NCBI RefSeq assembly: GCF_036885605.1
Contig: NZ_CP142523.1
Coordinates: forward strand, 2,976,001 to 3,040,000
DNA from: Janthinobacterium sp. TB1-E2
Lineage (GTDB): Bacteria; Pseudomonadota; Gammaproteobacteria; Burkholderiales; Burkholderiaceae_D
Length of the DNA: 64,000 nt
Direction: 5' to 3'
Shown: piece by piece, positions 34,073 through 44,000 of the stretch
How the letters are laid out: every line of letters begins with the position of its first letter
How positions within the stretch are numbered: the stretch's first letter is position 1
Position numbers and translations under genes: made by a program
The notes under the pieces: generated by a model
What the model was told of the DNA's origin: nothing
The model's database searches: none
Seen by the model: the letters and a program-made list of their open reading frames with translations, nothing else

Positions 34073-35524
34073 TCATGTCGCTGCGAGGGCTTCAGGGGCA
34101 AGGGTAGGCGCCCCCACCACCACGGCGGCCCGGCGGAAAGCGTCGAGGTTGCTCAGGCATAGCACCTGGCTGGCATTGTCGGCCGCCTCGTGCCGCGCCA
34201 GCACCAGCGCCGCCAAGGTGGCCACCTGGCCACTTTGGCCGCAGGCCGCCGCCACGCTCAGTACGTCGTTGCTGAGATCGATATCGGGCAGCAGCGTGCC
34301 GGCATTGTTCATCAGTTCGATCATGCGGCTCGAGCGCTGGTCGGCATCGGCGTATAGCCGCGTAATCGCGGCCGGGGCGACAGACGCCGCCGACATCGCC
34401 TTGCCGCCCAGCTCGGTCAGCAAGGTGGCATCGCCGTGGCCGCGGCTGTCCGCCGACTGGCCACGTACGGCCATGCTGGTATGGTGCAGCAGTACCGGCG
34501 TGTCCACCTGCAGCGCCGCCGCCTGGGCCGCGTCGGCCAGCAAGAGGCCGGCCGCGCCTTCGCCGGGAATTTGCCCGCCCGGCTGGCCCGCATTGAACAG
34601 CAGGCCGCGCGAGGTCCAGTCATGCACGGTCAGCTCGCCGATATGCGAACCGCAGGCCAGCACGATGGCCAGGCAAGGCAACTCTTGCAAGGCAGCCTGC
34701 GCGGCCAGCTGTTCGATCAGCGCCAGCGGCCCGCTGTCGCCGGCCAAGTGCACGCCGAGCTTGTCGGCAGGCCAGCCTTGCTGTTCCGCCTGTGCTTGCA
34801 GCCAGGCGGCGCCTGTGTCGCGCTGCGGCTGCTCCCAATCGGGTGGTAACAGCAGATGCAGTTGCAGGGTCGGCAGCGCCAGCGCGGCGCGCGATCGCGG
34901 TTGCGCCGCCTTGTAGTCGTCGAGTTCCGTGTGCATCGCCGCTTCCTGCATCAGTTCGGTCAATACGCCGGCGCCCAGCGCCAGTGCGCGCAAGTGTTCG
35001 GCATCGAAATGCGCTGTTGCACCCTGCGCCGTATCGGCTGGACGGGTCCGCAGCCAGTCGTCCAGCAGTGCCTTCTGCTCATGTTCATCGACGTCGGCCA
35101 CGCGGGCGCTCATCACCGGGTAGCCTTGCGCGTCGGTCAGTTCCGGGTCGAGTTCGGGGCGCTGCTGCTTGTCTTGCAGCGCGGCCGCCAGTTCCGGCGC
35201 CGAGGCGCCGCCCGGCATGCGCAGCGCGGCGGCGGTCAGGTGCAGCGGCGCGCGCGGCGCAGGTTCATTGCCGGGCGCCCCGGCGTCGGCCCCGGCGGCG
35301 TCAGCCAGCGCGGGAGATGCCGCCGCCGGCGCCGTCAGCCTGGCCAGCAGTTTCTTGCCCAGCCACCAACTGATAAGCAGCGCCAGCGGCAACGCCAGCA
35401 TGCTACCGGCCAGGTCGCCCGTCGACGGCATGCGCGTGCTGGTGCGCCAGTACCAGATCGCGCCGCCCCAGCACAAGGCGAACACGGCCAATATCAGCAG
35501 GCTGCGCCGCAGCCACGCGCGCAT
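34073..35524 (-). CDS. T6SS-linked membrane protein with thiolase-like cytoplasmic domain
   Basis: The 483-residue product has two N-terminal hydrophobic helices (~8-27 and ~39-59), an Ala/Pro-rich linker, then a ~380-residue soluble domain. Residues 318-329 (IPGEGAAGLLLA) and the surroundings resemble the GEGA glycine turn of beta-ketoacyl synthase/thiolase folds, and LACGSHIGELTVHDW precedes it. An active-site Cys/His set is not evident, so the fold may be structural. The gene lies directly upstream of tssM in the same unit, pointing to a T6SS assembly or regulation role. Exact function unknown. Confidence 0.6.
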   Translation of the reverse strand: MRAWLRRSLLILAVFALCWGGAIWYWRTSTRMPSTGDLAGSMLALPLALLISWWLGKKLLARLTAPAAASPALADAAGADAGAPGNEPAPRAPLHLTAAALRMPGGASAPELAAALQDKQQRPELDPELTDAQGYPVMSARVADVDEHEQKALLDDWLRTRPADTAQGATAHFDAEHLRALALGAGVLTELMQEAAMHTELDDYKAAQPRSRAALALPTLQLHLLLPPDWEQPQRDTGAAWLQAQAEQQGWPADKLGVHLAGDSGPLALIEQLAAQAALQELPCLAIVLACGSHIGELTVHDWTSRGLLFNAGQPGGQIPGEGAAGLLLADAAQAAALQVDTPVLLHHTSMAVRGQSADSRGHGDATLLTELGGKAMSAASVAPAAITRLYADADQRSSRMIELMNNAGTLLPDIDLSNDVLSVAAACGQSGQVATLAALVLARHEAADNASQVLCLSNLDAFRRAAVVVGAPTLAPEALAAT

Positions 35525-35555
35525 CAGCGCGCTCCCTTGCAGTGGCGGCCGGACG

Positions 35556-35825
35556 TCATAGCTGATCCGTGGTGGCTTGCTGGCTGGCGATCAGCACCGC
35601 GCCACAGCTGGTCTTGTCGCCCTGGCGGGCCACCGGCTTGCCATCGACGATCCAGCTGGCGTCGCCGCTGACGATGGGGCAGGTGCCATGGCCTGGCCGT
35701 GGACACGAGACCTTGTCGCCCACGCGCGCGATGCCGATGCCGCCGCTGTCCGTCACCGCCGAGGCCTCCAGCACGCTGCCGCCATGCGATGTCTTGTCAC
35801 CCAATCTGATTACAGGACCAGCCAT
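35556..35825 (-). CDS. PAAR spike-tip protein
   Basis: The 89-residue protein is a stand-alone PAAR: MAGPVIRLGDKTSHGGSVLE, then VGDKVSCPRPGHGTCPIVSG and GKPVARQGDKTSCGAVLI, with the Cys and His residues that coordinate the tip metal. It sharpens the VgrG tip and can carry adaptors or effectors. A strong AAGGAG ribosome site precedes the ATG. It is encoded in the tssM unit and not beside a vgrG, so it may serve several of the four spikes. Confidence 0.92.
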   Translation of the reverse strand: MAGPVIRLGDKTSHGGSVLEASAVTDSGGIGIARVGDKVSCPRPGHGTCPIVSGDASWIVDGKPVARQGDKTSCGAVLIASQQATTDQL

Positions 35826-35839
35826 ATGTGCTCCTTAAG

Positions 35840-36712
35840 TCATCGTTGTTTTTTCATCACACCAGGCACGCGCAGTTCCGTGTGGCCGAAATCCATCATT
35901 TTCCAGCGGCCGCCCCAGGTCATGCCGACCGATTCGGCCACTTCGCCATACAGCTGATAGCCGCGCATGGCCCATGGATCTTTTTCCGAGATCACCAGCT
36001 TGCCGTCGCGCAAAAAGGCGCAATCGGCCGCCAGGCCATACTGATGCCAGCTCTGGAACGCGGCCGCATTGGTGACATTGCTGCCCATGCCGGCCAGCAT
36101 GTTTTGCCGTTCCGGACTGCGGTAACCTTCCAGGATGGCCATGTCGTAGCCATGTTTTTCCTTCATGATCTTGAACACCAGCAGCAGCCTTTGTGCGTAC
36201 TCGGCATTGAGCAGCGTCCAGTTGCGGCTGGCCGATACCAGCATCGGCCGCACTTGCTGTACTTCCTCGGTGGCGAACACCAGCGGCGGCAGATCCACCG
36301 GCGGTACCAGCTGTTCGCCTTGCAGCAGGGCAGATACTTGCGTATTCATTTCGCGCGTCGACACTTCGTAGCCGCCCAATACACTCTTGCTGCCTGCCAG
36401 CAAGGCGATCGCCGGTGGCAGACACATCACCGCCGCACCGCCCAGGAACAGCAGGTAATGGCGGCGCACGAACGCCGCGCTGCCGAGCAAGGTGCTGGCG
36501 CCACCACGGCGCAGCGTGTCCAGGCCGGCGTTCCTGCGCCGGGCAAGCCGATCGAGCCGTGCCCCGATGCCTTGTTCGGCCGTCGCCAGCGCCCGCAGCA
36601 GCAGTTCGCGGCCCGATGGAAACAGCACGAGCCAGCTGATCAGGCATGCCAGTAAAAAATAGAGTGCCACCGCCAGTAGAAACACGTCCACCCCGCTTGA
36701 AAAAGGCGCCAT
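35840..36712 (-). CDS. Membrane-anchored M15 (VanY/CwlK-like) peptidase of the T6SS locus
   Basis: The 290-residue protein has TM segments at ~8-31 and ~86-107, then a periplasmic LAS-type peptidase domain. The signature SWHQYGLAADCAF places zinc ligands at His223 and Asp230, and DFGHTEL supplies His277. Peptidases of this class cleave peptidoglycan cross-links. A T6SS peptidoglycan endopeptidase (TagX, Acinetobacter) is known to open the wall for assembly, and this first gene of the tssM unit is a likely functional analogue. An overlapping ATG at 36716 opens a different frame and was rejected. Confidence 0.75.
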   Translation of the reverse strand: MAPFSSGVDVFLLAVALYFLLACLISWLVLFPSGRELLLRALATAEQGIGARLDRLARRRNAGLDTLRRGGASTLLGSAAFVRRHYLLFLGGAAVMCLPPAIALLAGSKSVLGGYEVSTREMNTQVSALLQGEQLVPPVDLPPLVFATEEVQQVRPMLVSASRNWTLLNAEYAQRLLLVFKIMKEKHGYDMAILEGYRSPERQNMLAGMGSNVTNAAAFQSWHQYGLAADCAFLRDGKLVISEKDPWAMRGYQLYGEVAESVGMTWGGRWKMMDFGHTELRVPGVMKKQR

Positions 36713-36901
36713 GCATGGGCAGTGGAATGCGGCTGCGCCAGCGTTTGCGCTAATATTGCCTGTGAGTATATCTTACTAACTTGCTAATTACGGGCGCTTA
36801 GTTTCAATTGTGCGCCGGGTGCGCACTGTTGATTTCCTAACATGCGTCACGCTTTTTTTTATTGTCGTAAGGTATTGCAAATATTGACAGGAGTTAAGAT
36901 T
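36713..36901. promoter_or_regulatory. Divergent promoter region with inverted repeat
   Basis: The AT-rich gap between the M15 peptidase gene (minus) and the next plus gene contains the inverted repeat GTGCGC-CGGGT-GCGCAC (36810-36826), a possible operator. A TTGACA at 36884-36889 overlaps the ribosome site of the downstream gene. Promoters for both T6SS-linked units are expected here. Confidence 0.4.
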
Positions 36902-37672
36902 TTGCAAAGCAATGACGACAGCCCACGGCCATCGACACGGCCCAGCTTATTGACGCCAGCGCAACAGGCCGAGGCCGACCGCAGCCGTATCCTCAACCAT
37001 CTCGAAGGTGGCAGGCGGCCTGCGCCCGTGCCGCATGAAGGCAGGCGCGCCAGCCGGTGGCCCATCTGGGGCGGCATGCTGGCCGGCGCTTTGTTGCTGC
37101 TGGCCACCGGCGCCTGGCTGGGGCAACACGAGGCGGCGGCGGTGGCCGAACCCGCGTTGAGCAGTACGGCACCAGCGCCGGAAACACCGGCCGTGGCCGC
37201 CGCGCCCGTCACCGCCGCTGCCAGCATCCGGGAGGAGGAACAGCAGGCGCTGCCACGGCAGAGCTTGAGCGAAATGCTGGGCGCCGACTTGCCAGTCCCA
37301 GCGCCGGCGTCCGTGCCCGGCCCCAGGGATGTGCTGAGCAAGGCGCTGGAAAGCCCGCAGAAGAGCGCGTCCAAGCCGGCGCGCGCGCCGCAGAAAAAAC
37401 CGCCAGCCAAACCGCTCAAGCCCGCTGCTCCGGCCAAGCCCGCCGTCACGCCGGAACAGGAAAACGACCTGGCGCTTCTGGCCGCGCTCGTATCGCATGC
37501 CCAGGCTGGCACGCCGCCCAAAAAAGCGCCGTCCAGCCTGCAAGTCCAGTTACAGCAATGCAGCAAATTGAAACCGGCGGCCGCCGATAGCTGCCGGCAG
37601 AGGACCTGCGCCGGCCGCACCGACAAGCCGTTATGCAAGGCGGCCAGGGCTGCGGCGAAAGGCGCGCGATGA
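36902..37672 (+). CDS. Single-TM Pro/Ala/Lys-rich protein upstream of vgrG3
   Basis: From TTG 36902, placed by AGGAG about 10 nt upstream, the product has 256 residues: an N-terminal segment with LTPAQQAEADRSRILNHLEG, one TM helix (WGGMLAGALLLLATGAWLG), then a long Pro/Ala/Lys-rich periplasmic stretch and a Cys-containing C-terminal tail (LQQCSKLKPAAADSCRQRTC). An ATG at 36842 gives 20 more residues. The stop overlaps the vgrG3 start (ATGA), so it belongs to the VgrG3 module. The build resembles TonB-like or envelope-spanning linkers, but the family is not recognised. Confidence 0.6.
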   Translation: MQSNDDSPRPSTRPSLLTPAQQAEADRSRILNHLEGGRRPAPVPHEGRRASRWPIWGGMLAGALLLLATGAWLGQHEAAAVAEPALSSTAPAPETPAVAAAPVTAAASIREEEQQALPRQSLSEMLGADLPVPAPASVPGPRDVLSKALESPQKSASKPARAPQKKPPAKPLKPAAPAKPAVTPEQENDLALLAALVSHAQAGTPPKKAPSSLQVQLQQCSKLKPAAADSCRQRTCAGRTDKPLCKAARAAAKGAR

Positions 37673-40600
37673 GCGCAGCGCAGCTGGAGCAGGTGGATGC
37701 CGCGTTGGGCGCGTTCTCCAGCATCATGCGCTTGTACGAGATCACGCTGGAAGGCGACGGCGCGCAGGATGCGGGCCCCTTGCTGGTGGAAGCGTTCGCC
37801 GGTGACGAACAATTGCAGACACAAGGCGCGCGCGATGTCATCGTGCTGTCGACCAGCGCCCAGCTGGCGCTGGCGCCTATGCTGGGCAAGCTGGCCACGC
37901 TGCAAGTGAGCCTGTTTGATGGCAGCCGCGCCAGCTTCAGCGGCCATGTCAGCGAGGCGGCCATGCTGGGCAGCTTCGGCGGCCTGGCGCGCTACAGGCT
38001 GCGCCTGACACCGTGGCTGTGGCGGTTGGGCCAGGTGCGTAACAGCAGAGTCTGGCAAGACAAGAGCGTGATCGAGATCGTCGAGTCCGTATTCCAGTCC
38101 TATGCTCCCGCGGCGAGGTGGCGCTGGAGCGATGACACGCGTCCGTTCATGGATGGCGCCTCGGTGCGCAGCTATTGCTGCCAGTACCGCGAATCGGACC
38201 TCGATTTCGTCGGCCGCCTGCTGACCGAAGAAGGACTGGCATGGCGCTTCGAGGAGCAGGAAGGCGGCCATTGCCTGGTGCTGTTTGCCGACAGCAGCGC
38301 CGACAGCGCGGTGCCGGAAGATGCTTCCAGCGCGGCCGGCGGCGGCATCCGCTTTCATGGCGCGCGCGCCGGCGAGCAGGGCGATACGCTGCAGGCGTTC
38401 AGCACGGCGCGTTCGCTGAACACGGCGCTGGCGACCGTGCTCAGTTATGACTACAAGGCCAAGCAGGCGGTCGCGGCCGGCGTGCCGACCCGGACGGCGG
38501 TGGGCGGCCAGCATGCGCCATTGCTGGAAAGCTACGATACGCCTGGCCAGTATTACTATGCCGACGCTGCCCAGGCCAGCCGCTACGCGCTGTTGCGGAT
38601 GCAGGCGCTCGAAGCGCGCAGCGAACGTTGCGTTGCGCGCTCGACGGTGCGCACCTTGCGCGCCGGTACGCGGTTCAGGCTGACACAGGGGCCGCTGCAG
38701 GGGGCGGGCGGCGATGCGCCGGCCCCGGCTTATACGGTGCTGCGCGTCTGCAGCGTGGGCGTCAACAACTTGCCGGCACCGGCCAGGCAAGGTTTGGCTG
38801 AATTGTTCGGCCCGATTCCGGAACTGCTGCAGGAAAGCCTGGGCACGCTGAACCTCGGACCGCGCCACATCGAACACTTCGAGCAGGTGATCGCCCAAGC
38901 GGTGGCCAGCGGCTATGCCAATCATCTGGAAGCGATTCCCGCCGCCACGCCGTGGCGCCCGGTGCTCGGTGAAAACGGATTGCGCCAGCATCCGAAACCG
39001 ACCGCCTGCGGCAGCCAGAGCGCCATCGTCGTGGGCGCCGATGGCCAGGACGCGGCCAGCGGCGCCGATGAGATTTATTGCGACAGGCTGGGCCGGGTGC
39101 GCATCCGCTTTCACTGGCAACAGGAAACAGGCGCGACCTGCTGGGTGCGGGTGGCGCAGCGCGCGGCTGGCGGCGGCATGGGCAGCCAGTTCCTGCCGCG
39201 CATCGGCCAGGAAGTGCTGGTGCAATTCCTGGAAAACGATATCGACCGTCCCGTCATCGTCGGCGCGCTGTACAACGGCCAGGGCGAGGGCGGTACCAAG
39301 CCGACCCCGGGCGGTGTTGGCGGCGAGTCGGGCGACGCCGGCGTGTTCCAGCCGGCACACGATCACGCGGTAGCGGGCCAGGGCAATGTGGCGGGCGGCA
39401 ACAGTCCCCTGTGGCATGGCGCCGCCGGAGCCAGTGCGGCGCACCGCAATGCCAGCGCGCAATGGGGCATCCGCAGCAAGGAATTCGGCAAGGCGGGCGG
39501 CCTGGCCGGCTACAACCAGCTGCTGTTCGACGACACCGACAGCCAGGGCCGGGTACAGCTGAAAAGCAGCCATGCGGCCAGCGAACTCACTCTTGGCCAC
39601 CTGATCCACGCGGCCGACAATTACCGGGGCAGCCTGCGCGGCGCCGGCGCCGAGCTGCGCACCGATGCGTATGGCGCGGTGCGGGCGGGCGCCGGGCTCC
39701 TGATTTCCAGCTACCTCGTCAACCACGTCGCGCGGGCGCGCGACCCGGCCGGCGACAATGCGCCCGGCATGGCGCTGCTCAAGCAGGCGGCCAAGCTGGG
39801 CGAGACTTTCAGCGAGGCGGCCGTCACGCATCAGGGGGTGGCCTATGCGGCGCACTTGGGGGCGACGGCGCCCGGCAGCAGTGCGCTCGATGCCAAGGCC
39901 GCGCCGTTGCCGGCATTCTTGACCAGTGCCTCGGGCATGCTGAGCCGCGACAGCGTGGACGCCGCCAGGAGCGACGCGGCCGGCAAGCCCACGGCGCCAG
40001 CCGACGACAAGCTGCCGCACAGCAGCGACGCCATCATCGCGGTGGCGGCCAAGGCTGGCCTGGGCGTGGTGGCCGGCCAGGATATGCAATTGTCGAATGG
40101 CGAAACGGCAACACTGATGAGCGGGCTCGATACGCAGTTCGCCAGCGGCGGTCAATGGCGACTGCACACGGGCCAGGCGATCGGCATGCTGGGCGGTGTC
40201 GTCAAACCGGGCGAGGGCGAGCTGGGCGTCCAGCTGGTGGCGGCCAGCCAGCCCATCGAGGTGCAGGCCCAGTCCGACGAGATCAAGGTCCAGGCGCGCG
40301 AAGAGGTCAATGTCGCCAGCGCCAACGCGCACGTCGACTGGGCGGCGGCGAAAAGCATCCGCCTGTCGACGGCGGGCGGCGCCAACATCACGATCGAGGG
40401 CGGCAACATCACGATCCAGTGCCCGGGCAAGATCACCGTGTTTGCGGGCAAGAAGAGTTTTCTGGGGCCGGCAGGACTCGGCTATCCGCTGCAGCGCCTG
40501 CCGCGCTCCGAGCTGGCGCTGCGGCCCTTGAAATTCTTGCTGCGCCTGGCCGATACGCCGGGGCTGAAAGGCCATGCACTGGCGCACACGCCGTGGAAGA

Positions 40601-40974
40601 TCGCCCATGGCGCGCAACCCGACGGCATGGATTTCATCGACGACGACAAGCTGGTGGCGCAGGGCAAGACCGATGCATCGGGGAATATCAAGCTCAGCGA
40701 TGCAGAGGAAGAAAAACTTGCCGCCGTCTATGCGAGCAATCCGGACCATACATGGATCGTGTATCCGGGCCACAGCGTGCGGCTCAACGTGGAAACCGAA
40801 TCGCCCGACTGGAGCGACAAGGAAAAGCTGTTCCATGCGATGCAGGCGGCGGACTTCAGCGCCGGACGCTACGGCACCATCTTCGAGGCGGCGGCGGCAC
40901 CGCAGGCGCGCTATGCGAAAGAAGCGCTGGCTTCGCTGACCCTGAAAAATATCCTGCCGAAGGTGAAAGTCTGA
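37669..40974 (+). CDS. vgrG: VgrG3 with C-terminal extension
   Basis: The 1101-residue VgrG shares the spike and beta-helix regions with VgrG2 (CCQYRESDLDFVGRLLTEEG; IGQEVLVQFLENDIDRPVIV; ITIEGGNITIQCPGKITVFA). It carries an extra ~170 residues from about 932, including VAQGKTDASGNIKLSDAEEE, a carboxypeptidase-like/transthyretin-like pattern, and no obvious catalytic site. Such extensions can dock effectors. No DUF4123 gene follows, so this tail may recruit the phospholipase D encoded 55 bp downstream. The start overlaps the upstream stop by 4 bp. Confidence 0.93.
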   Translation: MSAAQLEQVDAALGAFSSIMRLYEITLEGDGAQDAGPLLVEAFAGDEQLQTQGARDVIVLSTSAQLALAPMLGKLATLQVSLFDGSRASFSGHVSEAAMLGSFGGLARYRLRLTPWLWRLGQVRNSRVWQDKSVIEIVESVFQSYAPAARWRWSDDTRPFMDGASVRSYCCQYRESDLDFVGRLLTEEGLAWRFEEQEGGHCLVLFADSSADSAVPEDASSAAGGGIRFHGARAGEQGDTLQAFSTARSLNTALATVLSYDYKAKQAVAAGVPTRTAVGGQHAPLLESYDTPGQYYYADAAQASRYALLRMQALEARSERCVARSTVRTLRAGTRFRLTQGPLQGAGGDAPAPAYTVLRVCSVGVNNLPAPARQGLAELFGPIPELLQESLGTLNLGPRHIEHFEQVIAQAVASGYANHLEAIPAATPWRPVLGENGLRQHPKPTACGSQSAIVVGADGQDAASGADEIYCDRLGRVRIRFHWQQETGATCWVRVAQRAAGGGMGSQFLPRIGQEVLVQFLENDIDRPVIVGALYNGQGEGGTKPTPGGVGGESGDAGVFQPAHDHAVAGQGNVAGGNSPLWHGAAGASAAHRNASAQWGIRSKEFGKAGGLAGYNQLLFDDTDSQGRVQLKSSHAASELTLGHLIHAADNYRGSLRGAGAELRTDAYGAVRAGAGLLISSYLVNHVARARDPAGDNAPGMALLKQAAKLGETFSEAAVTHQGVAYAAHLGATAPGSSALDAKAAPLPAFLTSASGMLSRDSVDAARSDAAGKPTAPADDKLPHSSDAIIAVAAKAGLGVVAGQDMQLSNGETATLMSGLDTQFASGGQWRLHTGQAIGMLGGVVKPGEGELGVQLVAASQPIEVQAQSDEIKVQAREEVNVASANAHVDWAAAKSIRLSTAGGANITIEGGNITIQCPGKITVFAGKKSFLGPAGLGYPLQRLPRSELALRPLKFLLRLADTPGLKGHALAHTPWKIAHGAQPDGMDFIDDDKLVAQGKTDASGNIKLSDAEEEKLAAVYASNPDHTWIVYPGHSVRLNVETESPDWSDKEKLFHAMQAADFSAGRYGTIFEAAAAPQARYAKEALASLTLKNILPKVKV
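39010..39680 (+). repeat. Long near-identical segment shared with vgrG2 (copy B)
   Basis: Partner of 21048-21720. The two segments align without gaps by eye and differ at only a few, mostly synonymous, positions, e.g. across the stretch coding for MGSQFLPRIGQEVLVQFLEN. Confidence 0.75.
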
Positions 40975-41029
40975 TGGTGACGCTTTCTTTCCCGCTACGC
41001 CACGTCGGCAACAGACCGCGACATGTGTC

Positions 41030-44000
41030 ATGACAAATAAAAATATCTCCCAACTGACGGCCGAGGACGGTACGCCGAGCGCGCCGGCCACGTCGGCGCC
41101 CGGCTGTTTCGTGCACGATGGCGAGGAACTGCCGAATTTCCCCAAGCATAAGTGGGGCAGCATCTTTTCCGAACAGCAAAAGGGCAACCGCGTCGAGTTC
41201 TATGTCACCGGCGAAGAGTATTTCACGGCCGTGGCCAAGGCCATCGAAGGGGCAAAAAAATCGATTTTCATCACCGGTTGGCAAGTCAATTTCGATGTCG
41301 AACTGACGACGACCAAGACCTTGTTCGAATGCCTGGAAACGGCCATCGCCAGCCCCGCCGCGCCGAAAGTGTACGTGATGCCGTGGCTTTCGCCCAAGGT
41401 CGGCGTCGACACGGGCGACTTCGAAACCGTGCTGGCGATCTTCCAGCTCAATGCCGGCGTCGACGGCCCCGCCAAGGCGTTCGCCTTGCCGGCGATCGCC
41501 CAGAGCGACATGGAAGGCATGCTGGGCATCGGCTTTTCCCATCACCAGAAACTGGTGGTGATCGACGATGAGCGCGCGTTTGTCGGCGGCATCGACCTTG
41601 CCTATGGCCGCCGCGACAACGGCAAGTTTGCCCTCAGCCATGGCACGCGCAAGGGCAACGAGGTGTATAACACCTGCATCCCGGCCATCGAGTCCATGAA
41701 TAATGAAGCGCAAACGGCCTACCTGACGCGCGCCGAACTGCTGGCCGGCTGCATCGGCGGAAAAGTCGGTGGCGTGGCCACGTTCGCCACCTCGGCCATG
41801 GCCACGCCGGTCGCCGTCGTGCTTGACGTGGTACAGGATGCCAAGGATGGCATCGTGCGGATATCGAAGAATATGTCCGCCAAATGGCAGGCGATTGACC
41901 TGATGCCCGACTTTATCGGCAAGCTGCAGGACATACCGATTGATGTCGCGCAGGATATATCGCGCTGGGCTTACGGCCAGCTCGACAAAGGTTTGCGCGA
42001 CAAGGTCGATGGCGTGCGCACCACGGGCAGCGCGCATGTGATCGACGGCGGCACGGCGCTGATGTCGTGGTTGAACGCCGGCTCGCTGAACAAGCTGCCG
42101 CCTGAATTGCGCAGCGGCACGGTCAAGCTGCTCGAGACCTTCGTGATCGGCGTCCTCACTTATCTGTCGACCTTGGCCGACGCGCGTCCCACGCGCTATG
42201 AAAACCTGAAAAAACTGCGCAAGATCATGCCGACCGGGGCCAAGACCTTCGCCGCCACGCAGCCGCGCATGCCATGGCACGACGTGCATGCGGCCATCGT
42301 CGGGCCGTCGGTGAGCGACTTGAGCCGCAACTTCATCGAGCGCTGGAATGGCATTGCCCAGCGCTATGAAAAATCGTACCAGGCCAGCATGCCGCCTGCG
42401 CTGATCAAGATGTTCCAGGCACTGGGCATGTCCGGCACGCCCAGATTGATCTTGCAGCGCATCGCCGCCGCGCCGCCGCCGAATACGCATGCGCAGCCGG
42501 GCGACGCCTGGGTGCAAGTGTTGCGTAGCGCGCCGATGAAGCTGCTTAATGACGAGCGGGCGGCGCATGCGCGCGGTAGGAAACCTGAGGCCAGGCCGGA
42601 GTGGCCTCAGAACAATTGCCTCAAGGCGATGTTGACGGCGATTAATGGGGCGCAGAAATTCATCTATATCGAGGGCCAGTTTTTCCAGTCGGAATATGGC
42701 GACGATGCGAGCAAGACCAGGCCGCTGTCCGGTCCCATGGCGGCGCTGCTCGATATCAGCAAGTCGCCGGCCTATGAAAAGTACGCGCGGCAGCTCGGCG
42801 TGTACGGCGTGCCGCCGGCGGAGATGATCGACAAGCTGATCTGGTCGCAGATCGACGATGTCAGGGCCGACATTACCGGTGGCGGCAGCGATTTCATGGC
42901 CGATCTGTTCAATGTGATGAGCAACTATGCCGATATCACCTCGACGCGCATGATGGGCAAGGAAGAGTCGGGCATCCTCAATCCGATCGGCTTGGCATTG
43001 TCGCAGCGCATCGAGCGCGCCATCAACGATGGCTTGCCCTTCCATGTCTACATGGTGCTGCCGGTACACCCTGAAGGCACGCTCGACACCCTCAATATCA
43101 TGACGCAGCTGCATTTGACGATGCAGTCGCTGGTGTTTGGAAAGGATAGCCTGGTCAACCGGATCCGGCGTGCCATCCTCGTGCGGGATTTGCGCAAGAG
43201 CAAAAAACTCGGAGCGGAAGAGGCCAGGAAAACCGTTGCCGGCTACGCGCCGGACCGGCTGGCCGAACTGGCCGGTGACAAGTGGACCAGCTACCTGACC
43301 TTGCTCAACCTGCGTTCCTGGGAAACCCTGGACAAGCGTCACGTGACGGAGCAGATTTATGTGCACTCCAAATTGCTGATCGCCGACGACCGGGTGGCAA
43401 TCCTGGGCAGCGCCAATATCAACGACCGCAGCCAGCTTGGCGGGCGCGATTCGGAACTGGCGGTCGTCGTCAGGGATGACAACCAGACCGATGTCGAGCT
43501 TGATGGTGTCGATAGCGACAAGGTCAGCGTCAACGTGCATGACTTGCGGGTGCGCCTGTGGAAAAAACTGTTCGGCCTGACCGATGGCGCCACCCCGGCC
43601 AAGGACCTGATCAAGCACCTGTTGCGTCCGGCGGCCCCGGACACTTGGGAGGCGATTCAAAAAGTGGCGCTTGCCAATGCGGAAGCGTATGCCAAGGCCT
43701 TCGCTTTCCTGGCGCGGCCAAGCGGCAAGCCCAGCTCGATCTGGCCCACCTGGAATGCCAGGACGCGCAGTCTGGAGCACCACATGCCGTTCCACGAGCG
43801 CTTTTGGCGCGATGCCGATATCTTGCGCGACAAATCGCATTCCTGGGAGGCGCAAACGCGCGCGCCCGAATCGGCGCCCGTTGGCGTGCAGGGTTTTATC
43901 GTGGCCTTGCCGGTTACCTGGACGGCAGGCGAAAACAATATATCTGGCATGAATCTGACCCTGCTGGCCCATCAGGAGAAGAAACGGCTGCACGATGTCG

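Noticed and set aside
36859..41187. A 1442-codon open frame on the minus strand
   Set aside because: It lies opposite vgrG3 and its upstream gene, has Arg/Ala/His-rich composition typical of GC-rich antisense shadows, and shows no recognisable domain. The sense strand carries clear VgrG motifs.
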